A stretch of DNA of 8,141 nt from Hyphomicrobiales bacterium (GCA_947374125.1 CANCAR010000116.1:1-8141); one strand, 5' to 3'; shown: positions 1-6,748, counted from the first letter of the stretch. The notes: generated by a model from the sequence alone, not told the origin. A program made the numbers and translations.

Positions 1-252
1 CCGGTTGGGTACGGGCGGGCGATCCGCCATGACAAGTGCTAGAAAGGTGTCGAGATCTGTGTTGGTTGCATCGAGAATTTTCGAAATCGACTCGGTCGAT
101 GGCCAGCGCAAGCGACCGTCATTGGATGCCCGCTTTGATTTATTGAAGGTGGTGGGGTCAAGCCCGGCCCGGCGGGCTAGACCTGACGCGGATAATCCGT
201 TTCGCGCGGCAAGGGAATCAATGGCTTTCCAAATTCGTGGATGTGAAAGCAT
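1..252 (-). CDS. XRE-family helix-turn-helix transcriptional regulator, N-terminal part (runs off the left edge)
   Basis: Reading the minus strand from an ATG at 252-250 gives 84 codons without a stop to the window edge, so only the N-terminus is seen. The protein begins MLSHPRIWKAIDSLAARNG and continues with a helix-turn-helix of the XRE/Cro-CI type at about residues 8-65 (GLSASGLARRAGLDPTTFN, then RWPSTESISKIL). This resembles a common alphaproteobacterial regulator that usually carries a C-terminal S24 (LexA/CI-like) domain; that half lies outside the window, so the full architecture is inferred. A GGAG motif lies 10 nt before the ATG and supports this start. The gene is divergent from the DUF952-pyrD pair and has a good promoter candidate at 297-326. 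Autoregulation is plausible but not shown. The plus-strand reading frame over the same stretch has no recognisable protein character and was discarded. Confidence 0.85.
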   Translation of the reverse strand, partial: MLSHPRIWKAIDSLAARNGLSASGLARRAGLDPTTFNKSKRASNDGRLRWPSTESISKILDATNTDLDTFLALVMADRPPVPNR

Positions 253-271
253 CAGAGCAATTCTCCAAAAA

Positions 272-301
272 AGGACATTAGTCAAGAATTATTGATATAA
301 T
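272..301 (+). promoter_or_regulatory. Candidate plus-strand promoter sharing its -10 with the XRE promoter
   Basis: A perfect TATAAT at 296-301 on the plus strand is preceded after 18 nt by AGGACA (272-277, four of six matches to TTGACA). It points towards DUF952-pyrD and would give a leader of about 110 nt. Its -10 occupies nearly the same bases as the minus-strand TATTAT, so the two polymerase sites could not be filled at once. It may be only the mirror image of the true minus-strand promoter. Confidence 0.25.
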
Positions 302-326
302 AGGTAATTAATCCCGATATTTGCAA
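297..326 (-). promoter_or_regulatory. Candidate sigma-70 promoter of the XRE regulator
   Basis: On the minus strand, TTGCAA (326-321) is followed after 18 nt by TATTAT (302-297), five of six matches to the -10 consensus. The expected transcription start near 290 would leave a leader of about 38 nt before the ATG at 252, with the GGAG motif inside it. The stretch is clearly more AT-rich than the surrounding genes. This is a consensus match only. Confidence 0.4.
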
Positions 327-338
327 GCAAATTCTTGC
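323..338. promoter_or_regulatory. Small inverted repeat, possible operator
   Basis: GCAAG (323-327) and CTTGC (334-338) form perfect 5-bp arms around a 6-nt AT-rich spacer. The repeat overlaps the -35 element of the proposed XRE promoter, where a repressor dimer would block transcription. The arms are short enough to arise by chance, and no binding partner can be named from sequence. Confidence 0.25.
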
Positions 339-366
339 GGGTGTGCGGAGCATAACGCAACGGCAT

Positions 367-395
367 TTGCGGCTTGGGTTTGCATGCCCTAAATA
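367..395 (+). promoter_or_regulatory. Weak candidate promoter close to DUF952-pyrD
   Basis: TTGCGG (367-372), a 17-nt spacer and TAAATA (390-395) would start transcription near 402, leaving about 17 nt before the ATG at 419. Each hexamer matches the sigma-70 consensus at only three of six positions. It competes with the TATAAT further upstream as the promoter of the pair. Confidence 0.2.
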
Positions 396-418
396 CAGGC
401 AAAATCAGGTTGGTAAGA

Positions 419-760
419 ATGAAAATTTTCAAAATATTATCGACGCTGCAATGGGCTGAAGCCCAAAAAATCGGACGCTTTTTAGGCGCTCCGGTTGATA
501 TTGCCGATGGATTTATTCATTTCTCGACAGCCGAGCAGGTCGAAGAAACCGCGCACAAGCATTTCCGAGGCCAGGACGGGTTGCTGTTGGCAACTGTCAA
601 CGCTGCTTCTCTCGGAGAAGCTTTGCGCTATGAGCCATCGCGGGGCGGCCAGCTTTTTCCGCATCTTTACGGTTCGATGCCACTCGACGCGGTGGAGAGC
701 CTTCAGCCATTGCCCATGCAGGCTGACGGCTATCATCGTTTTGCGGGGCTATTGCCATGA
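419..760 (+). CDS. DUF952 family protein, function unknown
   Basis: This encodes a 113-residue cytoplasmic protein with no signal peptide or membrane segment. It shows the whole length of the DUF952 family: an N-terminal KILSTLQWAEAQ segment, the signature DGFIHFSTAEQVEETA, a central GQDGLLLATV strand, LRYEPSRGGQLFPHLYG, and a terminal PLPMQADGYHRF. The biochemical function is not established; I recall the fold being grouped with ADP-ribosyltransferase-like proteins, which I cannot check here. I chose the ATG at 419 because family members begin just before the KIL segment; the frame is open back to 374, but those 15 extra residues look unrelated. The ribosome binding site is weak. The stop codon overlaps the pyrD start as ATGA, so the two genes are very probably co-transcribed and translationally coupled. 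Confidence 0.88.
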   Translation: MKIFKILSTLQWAEAQKIGRFLGAPVDIADGFIHFSTAEQVEETAHKHFRGQDGLLLATVNAASLGEALRYEPSRGGQLFPHLYGSMPLDAVESLQPLPMQADGYHRFAGLLP

Positions 761-1854
761 GTCTTTTGTATCGTCTTGCCTTTCAAGCGCTCCGAAACAT
801 CGATACAGAAACCGCGCACGGATTTGCCATTGGTGCGTTAAAGCACTTACCCTTTCCGGCGGCTAAGGTGGACAATCCGAGATTGGGCGTGCAGGCTTTC
901 GGGATTGATTTTCCAAATCCGATAGGTCTCGCCGCGGGCTTCGATAAGAACGCCGAGGTAGCGGATGGCGCTCTGCGGCTTGGCTTCGGGTTTGCTGAAG
1001 TCGGTACGCTGACGCCGCTGGCCCAAGCGGGAAACCCAAAGCCGCGGGTTTTCCGGCTGCTCGAGGACGAGGGGGTTATCAACCGCTTAGGCTTCAACAA
1101 TGAAGGCCATGCCCCGGCACTTGAACGGTTGAAAGCACGCGCTACCCGCCCAGGTATTATTGGTGTGAATGTAGGGGCCAACAAAGATTCAAAAGACCGC
1201 GTTTCGGATTATGTCGCTGGCATCCGGGCATTCGCGGGTCTCGCGACCTATTTCACGATCAATGTCTCCTCGCCTAACACGCCCGGTCTACGCGATTTAC
1301 AGAGCGAGGCGGCACTCGACGATCTTTTGGCTTGGTCGATCCATGAGCGCGATGAGGCAGCGAGAAAGACATCCCGCAAACCGGTACTCCTTAAAATTGC
1401 CCCGGATTTAGCGCTAAATGCCCTCGATGATGTGATAAAAGTGGCCAGAAAACGCGGTGTCGATGGGATTATTGTTTCGAACACGACGATTCGCCGCCCC
1501 TCCAATTTAAGAGAAAAAAGCCTTCGGCTCGAAACTGGGGGCCTTTCGGGAAAACCGCTGTTTCCCTTGTCCACGCGCATGCTGGCCGAAACCTTTTTGC
1601 GGGTTGAAAAGCAATTTCCGCTCATTGGTGTTGGTGGAGTGGATTCTGCGCGCGCGGCGTTCAGTAAAATCGAGGCGGGTGCGAGCCTTGTGCAGCTCTA
1701 TTCGGGGCTCATCTATCACGGGCCGGGCTTAGTCGCATTGATCAAGACAGGCCTCGTCGAACGGATGACGAAAGAGGGGCTCAGCTCTCTGTCAACGGTG
1801 GTCGGACGGGCTGCAGAAGATTGGCTACAATGGCCGGTCGAGGGACTGAGTTAG
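757..1854 (+). CDS. pyrD: Dihydroorotate dehydrogenase (quinone), class 2
   Basis: PyrD oxidises dihydroorotate to orotate, the fourth step of UMP synthesis, passing electrons through FMN to membrane quinone. At 365 residues it has normal class 2 length, including the N-terminal amphipathic membrane-binding region (about residues 1-45). Visible motifs: GFDKN (60-64) and VGTLTP (82-87) in the FMN barrel; NVSSPNTPGLR (169-179), where Ser172 is the expected class 2 catalytic base (Ser175 in E. coli, by motif comparison); LKIAPD (212-217) with the FMN-binding lysine; SNTT (241-244); GVGGV (291-295); and YSGLIYHGP (315-323). The start is fixed by the ATGA overlap with DUF952, and a GGGG stretch 10 nt upstream inside that gene can serve as ribosome binding site. 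The stop overlaps that of the convergent MATE gene. All key residues are present, so it should be functional. Confidence 0.98.
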   Translation: MSLLYRLAFQALRNIDTETAHGFAIGALKHLPFPAAKVDNPRLGVQAFGIDFPNPIGLAAGFDKNAEVADGALRLGFGFAEVGTLTPLAQAGNPKPRVFRLLEDEGVINRLGFNNEGHAPALERLKARATRPGIIGVNVGANKDSKDRVSDYVAGIRAFAGLATYFTINVSSPNTPGLRDLQSEAALDDLLAWSIHERDEAARKTSRKPVLLKIAPDLALNALDDVIKVARKRGVDGIIVSNTTIRRPSNLREKSLRLETGGLSGKPLFPLSTRMLAETFLRVEKQFPLIGVGGVDSARAAFSKIEAGASLVQLYSGLIYHGPGLVALIKTGLVERMTKEGLSSLSTVVGRAAEDWLQWPVEGLS

Positions 1855-3173
1855 CGAGCGAAGGCGCGTCGCACCAACCATGGATAGGCGATCCCTTGTC
1901 CGACGCCGCGGACGAAAAGGAAGATCAAAATCGCAATCCACAATCCGGCATTGCCCCAATCGCTTAATGTCGCGAAGGCAGAGAAGTAGATAGCGAGCGC
2001 CAAAAGCATCAGATTACGCATCGCCTTTGTCCAGGTGGCACCAATAAAGATTCCATCAAACGCGAAAGCCAACGCGCCTGCCAATGGGGTAAGGGCCGCA
2101 TAGATGAGATAGTCGTCAGCATAGGTTCGAATATCAGCATGGGTGGCGATGAGGCCAATCATTTGATTGCCAACGGCGAAAATAAGACCCGTCAAGGCGA
2201 GGCCGGTCAACACGCTGAAGCGCAAGACGAGGGAAACGCTTTGGCGAAACCCTTTTTCATCCCGCGCACCTATCGCTTGCCCACATAGTTGCTCGCCCGC
2301 GGTAGCAAATCCATCAAGGAAATAGACGGACAGGAGAAATAGAAGATTTAGAACCTGATTCGCAGCAAGGGTGACGTCCCCCATCCGCCCACTTTCTGAC
2401 GTAAAGAAACCGAAGGCGGTCAGAAGCGCAAGCGTGCGGATCATGATATCGACATTGACACCCAGCAAACGCTTCAAGGCCTTTGGATCCGTCAGATCCT
2501 TGAAAGCCACAGGACCTGAAAACACGCCGAGGCGTACCATGACAGCCAATCCTAACGCCGTTCCTGCGGCTTCCGCGAGAAGGGTGCCAACGGCAGCACC
2601 CGCAATGCCGAAGCCAGCAACGGCCACGAGGAGAACGGCAAGCGTTACTTTTACAGCATTAATGGAGACCTGAAGCCAAAGACCCAGATCGGTTCGACCG
2701 CGACCGATTAGGGAACCAAGAATAGCGTAATTGGCCAAAGCAAAGGGAGCCGACCAAATTCGGATGCCGATATAGGTCCGAGCGGCGTGTTGCACGGCCT
2801 CTCCGGGCGAAAGCAGATAAAGCGCTAGATCGATAAAAGGGCTGCGAAACAGAACCATCACGAGGCCTAAAAGTGTGGCAACGATCAGTGCACGATAGGC
2901 GGTTAGCCGCACGGCATAATCCGATCCTGCGCCAACGGCTTGCGCGGTCAGCCCAGCCGTGCTCGGGCGTAGGGAGCCTAAGCCCCAGAACATAAAATCA
3001 AAAAAAATCGCACCAATCGCGACGGCCCCTAGCATTGGGATGTCATTTAGGCGACCAATGGCCGCCGTATCGACAAGCCCCAAAAGCGGCTCGGTGACAT
3101 GGGCCAGCATGATCGGAAGAGCAAGCGTCAGAAAACGCCGAGGTGTTGCCTCAACCGGCCGTGCTTTGATCAT
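1851..3173 (-). CDS. MATE family efflux transporter, DinF-like
   Basis: This encodes a 440-residue inner-membrane protein of about twelve hydrophobic segments, the normal size for MATE transporters, which expel cationic drugs or metabolites using a proton or sodium gradient. Family marks are the first helix ending in VDTAAIGR (34-41), with the conserved Asp35, and RPSTAGLTAQAVGAG (69-83), as in the DinF branch; the second half repeats the fold (TLAANQVL, DGFATAGEQLCGQAIGAR, FDGIFIGATW). The substrate cannot be predicted. The frame is open upstream to 3305, but that extension lies inside the response regulator gene and is polar and unlike the family; the ATG at 3173 has GGA 4 nt before it and matches usual MATE starts. 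It follows the regulator stop by 19 nt, so they likely form one operon. Its stop overlaps the pyrD stop. Confidence 0.94.
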   Translation of the reverse strand: MIKARPVEATPRRFLTLALPIMLAHVTEPLLGLVDTAAIGRLNDIPMLGAVAIGAIFFDFMFWGLGSLRPSTAGLTAQAVGAGSDYAVRLTAYRALIVATLLGLVMVLFRSPFIDLALYLLSPGEAVQHAARTYIGIRIWSAPFALANYAILGSLIGRGRTDLGLWLQVSINAVKVTLAVLLVAVAGFGIAGAAVGTLLAEAAGTALGLAVMVRLGVFSGPVAFKDLTDPKALKRLLGVNVDIMIRTLALLTAFGFFTSESGRMGDVTLAANQVLNLLFLLSVYFLDGFATAGEQLCGQAIGARDEKGFRQSVSLVLRFSVLTGLALTGLIFAVGNQMIGLIATHADIRTYADDYLIYAALTPLAGALAFAFDGIFIGATWTKAMRNLMLLALAIYFSAFATLSDWGNAGLWIAILIFLFVRGVGQGIAYPWLVRRAFAR

Positions 3174-3192
3174 TTCATCCGGTTGCACCGGA

Positions 3193-3864
3193 TCAGTTTC
3201 CTGCGTCCTGAACCGTGTTCCACTGTCCAGATGCGATTTTCGATGCGGCGATGACGGCTTGCGTCCGGCTATCGACATCGAGCTTTTGTAAGATAGCGGA
3301 GACATGCGCTTTCACGGTGGCTTCCGATACCGACAACTCAAAGGCGATCTGTTTATTGAGCAGTCCCGTCGACAGCATCATCAGCACCCGTACTTGCTGC
3401 GGCGTTAGGCTGCCGAGCCTTCGCACCATGTCGCTAGTGGCGATATCGGGCGCAGCAGAGAGATCGACATCATTCGGCGTCCAAGTACCGCCATCAAGGA
3501 CTTGGCGAATTGCCGAGCCCATAGCCGCTCCATCCAGCGATTTGGGGATAAAGCCCGATGCGCCAAGCTCGATGCAGCGGCGGATCACCGTACGGTCTTC
3601 ATTGCCCGACACGACGATTACCGGCGTTGAGGGATGCGACGCGCGCAGATAGAGAAGACCTGAAAAACCTTGTACGCCTGGCATGGTAAGATCAAGCAAA
3701 ACGAGATCGACATCGCCGTTGGAAAATGCAGGTGCTAACTCCTCGAAGCTGCCTGCCTCAACAATATCGATGTCGCCAACAAGGGCGGTTACTGCTTGGC
3801 GTAGCGCGCCGCGCACCAGCGGATGATCATCCGCAATGACTATCCGCATCTCTACACCGGCCAC
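3193..3864 (-). CDS. NarL/LuxR-type two-component response regulator
   Basis: This encodes a 223-residue DNA-binding response regulator. The receiver domain (about 6-125) has the acidic pair Asp12-Asp13 in IADDHP, the phosphoacceptor Asp58 in LLDLTMPG, Ser86, and Lys108 in FIPKS. The C-terminal LuxR/GerE helix-turn-helix (about 150-207) reads LTPQQVRVLMMLSTGLLNKQI, split by family into scaffold and recognition helices, with SVSEATVKAHVSAILQKL. All phosphorylation residues are intact. The start is probably the GTG at 3864, with a G-rich ribosome binding site (GGGGGGAA) about 7 nt upstream; an ATG at 3849 lacks one as good but lies close to the first beta strand, so it remains possible. No histidine kinase is in the window, so its partner is encoded elsewhere. 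It probably heads an operon with the MATE transporter and may control it. Its targets are unknown. Confidence 0.93.
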   Translation of the reverse strand: MAGVEMRIVIADDHPLVRGALRQAVTALVGDIDIVEAGSFEELAPAFSNGDVDLVLLDLTMPGVQGFSGLLYLRASHPSTPVIVVSGNEDRTVIRRCIELGASGFIPKSLDGAAMGSAIRQVLDGGTWTPNDVDLSAAPDIATSDMVRRLGSLTPQQVRVLMMLSTGLLNKQIAFELSVSEATVKAHVSAILQKLDVDSRTQAVIAASKIASGQWNTVQDAGN

Positions 3865-3968
3865 TCTTATTCCCCCCGGTCTGTGTCTAACGTCTGGTTC
3901 GTAGTTATCCTTATCATTTCGCCTTGGTGCGTCCTACGCAAGCGGCAAATGCCAATTGTGTTGTCGAT
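3865..3968. other. Ligase-to-regulator gap with a small hairpin, no terminator seen
   Basis: The 104 nt between the ligase stop and the regulator start hold no open frame of note. TGCGT (3928-3932) and ACGCA (3936-3940) make a perfect 5-bp hairpin with a 3-nt loop, but no T-run follows it on the minus strand, so it is not a convincing intrinsic terminator. GGCA and TGCC at 3944-3953 form another very short repeat. No clear sigma-70 promoter on the minus strand could be picked. Either an unrecognised promoter drives the regulator or the ligase transcript reads through. Confidence 0.4.
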
Positions 3969-5621
3969 TCATGATTTTTTACGCCCACCCGCCGATAATG
4001 CTGTGAGGGTTTCAATACGATCCGCCTCGCGTGGCGGCTTATCCCAGCGCAAACGGGAAATTCTGGGAAAGCGCATGGCCAATCCGCTGCGGTGGCGGGT
4101 TGAGGGTCCAATGCCTTCGAACGCTACTTCAAACACCAGACCGAGATCGGGCTCATGCACGATTTCACGCACCGGGCCGAAGCGATTGACGGTATGTTTG
4201 CGCACGAAGCGGTCAATCTCGGCTAGCTCTTGATCGGTAAATCCGAAATAGGCCTTGCCGACGGGCACCAATTCGGGGCCGTTCTCGCCGTCGCGCCAAA
4301 CGCCGAAGGTAAAATCGGAATAAAACGACGAGCGCTTGCCGTGCCCTCTTCGGGCGTACATCAACACAGCATCAACGATAAAAGGATCGCGCTTCCATTT
4401 GAACCAGAGGCCTTTGGGGCGGCCAGCAAGATAAGGGCTATCGCGGCGCTTGATCATGCAGCCTTCAATTGCTTCCGCCTCTTGCGGTGTAACCTTGCCC
4501 TCCGGGCTGGCCCTTAACGCCGCAAGCACCTCCCAAGAGGGAATATCAAAGACCGGAGACAGCTCAATGCGCGGCGATTTTAGCTGGGCAACAAGCTGCT
4601 CCAGCCTTTCACGGCGCTCGGTAAAGGGTTTGTCCCGCCAATCTTCGCCATCGGCATAAAGGAGATCATAAACGCAGATGGCGGCAGGGTATTCGGCCAT
4701 GAGCTTCGGCGTTACCTTTTTACGATTGAGCCGTTGTTGCAAGGCGTTGAAACTTTCGACCTTCCCATCCCTGACCACCAATAATTCGCCGTCGATTGCG
4801 CCATCAAACCCCATGAGCGCATCGATGATGTCGGGAAAAGCATCCGAAATATCCTCGCCCGCTCGCGAATAGAGCTTTGTTACCGTTTTGCCCGTTGCAT
4901 CTGTCCCTGCGGTAGCCTGTACCCTGATCCCGTCCCACTTCCATTCGGCGACAAAATCAGCGGAGTTCAAACTGACAAAATCACTATCCTCGATCGCATG
5001 GGACAACATCACCGGGCGGAAGGGAGCGGGGTTGCCGCTTAACGGTGCTGGTGCCTTACCCTCAAGCCAAAGAAACAAAGCTTCATAGGGAGGCGTTAGG
5101 CCATGCCAAACCTGCTCAATCGCGTCGACTTCAATATCTGCCCCTTGCGCCAGAGCCGTTTTGGCGAGCCGCGACGAAATACCGATTCGCAAGCCGCCGG
5201 TAATCAGCTTTAACATCGCCCAGCGACCGGTTTCATCGAGGCCATCAAGGAGATTGGCCAGTAATGCAGGAATGTCGGCCTTTTTCGTGTTTGACAACAA
5301 TGCAACGACCTCGCCGAGGCCAAGCTCTCGCTGAGCGGATTGGGTGTTCGATGCCGGCCACATCAGCGCAATGGTTTCGGAGAGGTCGCCGACATAATCA
5401 TAAGACAGCGCGAACAAAGTCGGGTCGGTACGCTCAGAAATTAAGCTGCGTAAGAGCGCTGGCTTGGCTTGGCCAAAATCCAGCGTTCCGGCCATGGCGG
5501 CGAGCGCATAGCCCCGATCCGGATCAGGTGTGGTTGCAAAATAATCGACAAGCAGGCGAATTTTCGCATTGCGTCCAGGCTCATAGCCAAGCCTGTCGAT
5601 AAGGGCAGCGAAGCGGTTCAT
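3969..5621 (-). CDS. ATP-dependent DNA ligase of the ligase-associated repair cluster
   Basis: This encodes a 550-residue ligase that seals 5'-phosphate/3'-OH nicks through a lysyl-AMP intermediate. It belongs to the bacterial family annotated as cisplatin damage response ATP-dependent DNA ligase. Order of domains: an N-terminal DNA-binding domain (about 1-200); a nucleotidyltransferase domain with motif I EWKWDG (226-231; nucleophile Lys228), motif Ia LYSRAGED (250-257; Arg253), motif III DGAIDGELLV (273-282; Glu279), motif IV EGCMIKRRDSPY (386-397) and motif V LWFKWKR (405-411; Lys408, Lys410); then a C-terminal OB domain (about 412-530) with VFEVAFEGI. All catalytic residues are present. 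The ATG at 5621 overlaps the exonuclease stop (ATGA) and has AAGGGG about 5 nt before it. This is not the essential NAD-dependent LigA. The helicase usually encoded after it is missing at this position. Confidence 0.97.
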   Translation of the reverse strand: MNRFAALIDRLGYEPGRNAKIRLLVDYFATTPDPDRGYALAAMAGTLDFGQAKPALLRSLISERTDPTLFALSYDYVGDLSETIALMWPASNTQSAQRELGLGEVVALLSNTKKADIPALLANLLDGLDETGRWAMLKLITGGLRIGISSRLAKTALAQGADIEVDAIEQVWHGLTPPYEALFLWLEGKAPAPLSGNPAPFRPVMLSHAIEDSDFVSLNSADFVAEWKWDGIRVQATAGTDATGKTVTKLYSRAGEDISDAFPDIIDALMGFDGAIDGELLVVRDGKVESFNALQQRLNRKKVTPKLMAEYPAAICVYDLLYADGEDWRDKPFTERRERLEQLVAQLKSPRIELSPVFDIPSWEVLAALRASPEGKVTPQEAEAIEGCMIKRRDSPYLAGRPKGLWFKWKRDPFIVDAVLMYARRGHGKRSSFYSDFTFGVWRDGENGPELVPVGKAYFGFTDQELAEIDRFVRKHTVNRFGPVREIVHEPDLGLVFEVAFEGIGPSTRHRSGLAMRFPRISRLRWDKPPREADRIETLTALSAGGRKKS

Positions 5622-6652
5622 GGCGTCCCCTTAGGCGCTTCAGGCTCTGCATCGCCATCATCGCTATAGCCCACCATGTTCAAGGGGCGGGCGGCGAGAC
5701 CTATGCTCTGGCACCAATGTACCAGTGCATCTTCTTGGCCATGGGTGACCCAGATTTCCGATGCTTCGGTTTCGCGGATCGTTTGTTGCAGTTCCGGCCA
5801 ATCGGCGTGGTCGGACACGATAAGTGGCAATTCAACGCCTCGTTGTCGCGCTCTTGCTCGGATACGCATCCAGCCCGAGGCAAAACACGTTACGGGATCG
5901 GCAAATTTGCGCGACCAAACATCCTGTATTGCACTTGGCGGGCATAAGATGATGGCTCCTTGCATCGCCTGCCTATCGGAGCCAGCCATAGGCCTAAGAA
6001 CACCCAATTTAGACCCCTGCTCGGCATAATAGGCCGTAAGCTTCTCCATCGCGCCATGCAAATAAATCGTCTCGTCGCAACCCGCCTGCCTGATTTCAGC
6101 GATGACGCGTTGCGCTTTTCCTAGCGAATAGGCACCAACGAGATGCGCACGTTCGGGGAAAAGCGCGATCGAGCGCAAAAGCTTTGCCACTTCCAAGCCT
6201 GCTTCGGGGTGGGTAAAGACGGGCAGTCCGAAGGTCGCCTCGGTGATAAACACATCGCAACGCAGCACCTCGAACGGTGCGCAGGTGGGATCAAGCGCAC
6301 GTTTGTAATCGCCCGATGCCACAATGCGCAGTCCATTCGCCTCAACCGCAATCTGGGCCGAGCCAAGCACATGGCCCGCCGGATGAAAGCTGAACCGGAC
6401 GCCATTAATGTCGACGGGTAGGCCGAGTTTCGCCGTCTGTCGCTCGCCGGTAAAACCCTCGCCATAGCGGATGGCCATCATATCGAGCGTTTCACGCGTC
6501 GCCAGAACGGCCCCATGGCCCGCGCGCGCGTGGTCGGAGTGCCCATGTGTGATCAAGGCACGTGCGACGGGGCGGACCGGGTCGATGAACACATCGGCGG
6601 GTGGGCAATAAAGTCCGGCAGGGGTTGGAATCAGCAGGTCAGCGGGTCGCAT
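5618..6652 (-). CDS. Ligase-associated DNA exonuclease (metallo-beta-lactamase/beta-CASP fold)
   Basis: This encodes a 344-residue metal-dependent nuclease of the family found beside ATP-dependent ligases in bacterial repair clusters; members are related to SNM1/Artemis and CPSF73. Counting from the GTG one codon upstream, the metal ligands are visible as THGHSDHAR (36-44; His37, His39, Asp41, His42), HPAGHVLGSA (91-100; His95) and SGDYK (114-118; Asp116). The beta-CASP motifs are TEATFG with Glu139, SDHADW with His283 and VTHG with His305. The N-terminal RPADLLIPTPAGLYCPP is typical of the family. I prefer the ATG at 6652 over the adjacent GTG at 6655; neither has a strong ribosome binding site. 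The ATGA overlap with the ligase indicates coupled expression. It is divergent from the Nudix gene. No LexA-type direct repeat (GTTC-N7-GTTC) is seen upstream. The C-terminal tail (about 331-345) is acidic and probably disordered. Confidence 0.95.
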   Translation of the reverse strand: MRPADLLIPTPAGLYCPPADVFIDPVRPVARALITHGHSDHARAGHGAVLATRETLDMMAIRYGEGFTGERQTAKLGLPVDINGVRFSFHPAGHVLGSAQIAVEANGLRIVASGDYKRALDPTCAPFEVLRCDVFITEATFGLPVFTHPEAGLEVAKLLRSIALFPERAHLVGAYSLGKAQRVIAEIRQAGCDETIYLHGAMEKLTAYYAEQGSKLGVLRPMAGSDRQAMQGAIILCPPSAIQDVWSRKFADPVTCFASGWMRIRARARQRGVELPLIVSDHADWPELQQTIRETEASEIWVTHGQEDALVHWCQSIGLAARPLNMVGYSDDGDAEPEAPKGTP

Positions 6653-6663
6653 CACTCAATTGT

Positions 6664-6680
6664 AGCGCATCGTAAGCGCT
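6664..6680. promoter_or_regulatory. Inverted repeat between exonuclease and Nudix genes
   Basis: AGCGC (6664-6668) and GCGCT (6676-6680) are perfect 5-bp arms with a 7-nt spacer, ending 12 bp before the exonuclease ATG. It could be an operator or a hairpin in the exonuclease leader that affects translation. The arms are short and a chance match is quite possible. Confidence 0.2.
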
Positions 6681-6719
6681 CTCTGGAAGCACCTCATTCT
6701 TGCCACATGCAATCAGTAG

Positions 6720-6748
6720 TTGACCCGCGGGCTAAATTGGAATCGGAT
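6720..6748 (+). promoter_or_regulatory. Weak candidate promoter of the Nudix gene
   Basis: TTGACC (6720-6725, five of six matches to the -35) is followed after 17 nt by TCGGAT (6743-6748, three of six to the -10). If used, transcription would begin at about 6755, the first base of the ATG, giving a leaderless message. The same bases contain GGA 7 nt before the ATG, which may instead be a ribosome binding site on a transcript starting further upstream. The two readings exclude each other. Confidence 0.2.

Noticed and set aside
5..295. Plus-strand open frame of 96 codons at the left end
   Set aside because: It is antisense to a minus-strand frame that reads as a clear XRE helix-turn-helix protein; the plus-strand product has no recognisable domain.
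374..418. Upstream extension of the DUF952 gene to an ATG at 374
   Set aside because: The 15 extra residues are unlike the family N-terminus, and the proposed promoter at 367-395 would lie inside it.
2485..2499. GGATC-N5-GATCC repeat inside the MATE gene
   Set aside because: Internal to coding sequence, short, and made of common GATC words; no sign of a regulatory role.
2688..2708. Inverted repeat ATCGGT-N9-ACCGAT inside the MATE gene
   Set aside because: It lies in well-conserved coding sequence with no promoter nearby; 6-bp arms of this kind occur by chance in a window of this size.
3174..3305. MATE gene starting at 3305 with a 44-residue N-terminal extension
   Set aside because: The extension is wholly polar, overlaps the response regulator C-terminus in another frame, and is not a membrane segment; the ATG at 3173 has its own GGA and fits the family.
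3928..3940. Hairpin TGCGT-CCT-ACGCA as an intrinsic terminator of the ligase gene
   Set aside because: The stem has only 5 bp and no T-run follows it on the minus strand, so it does not meet the terminator pattern.
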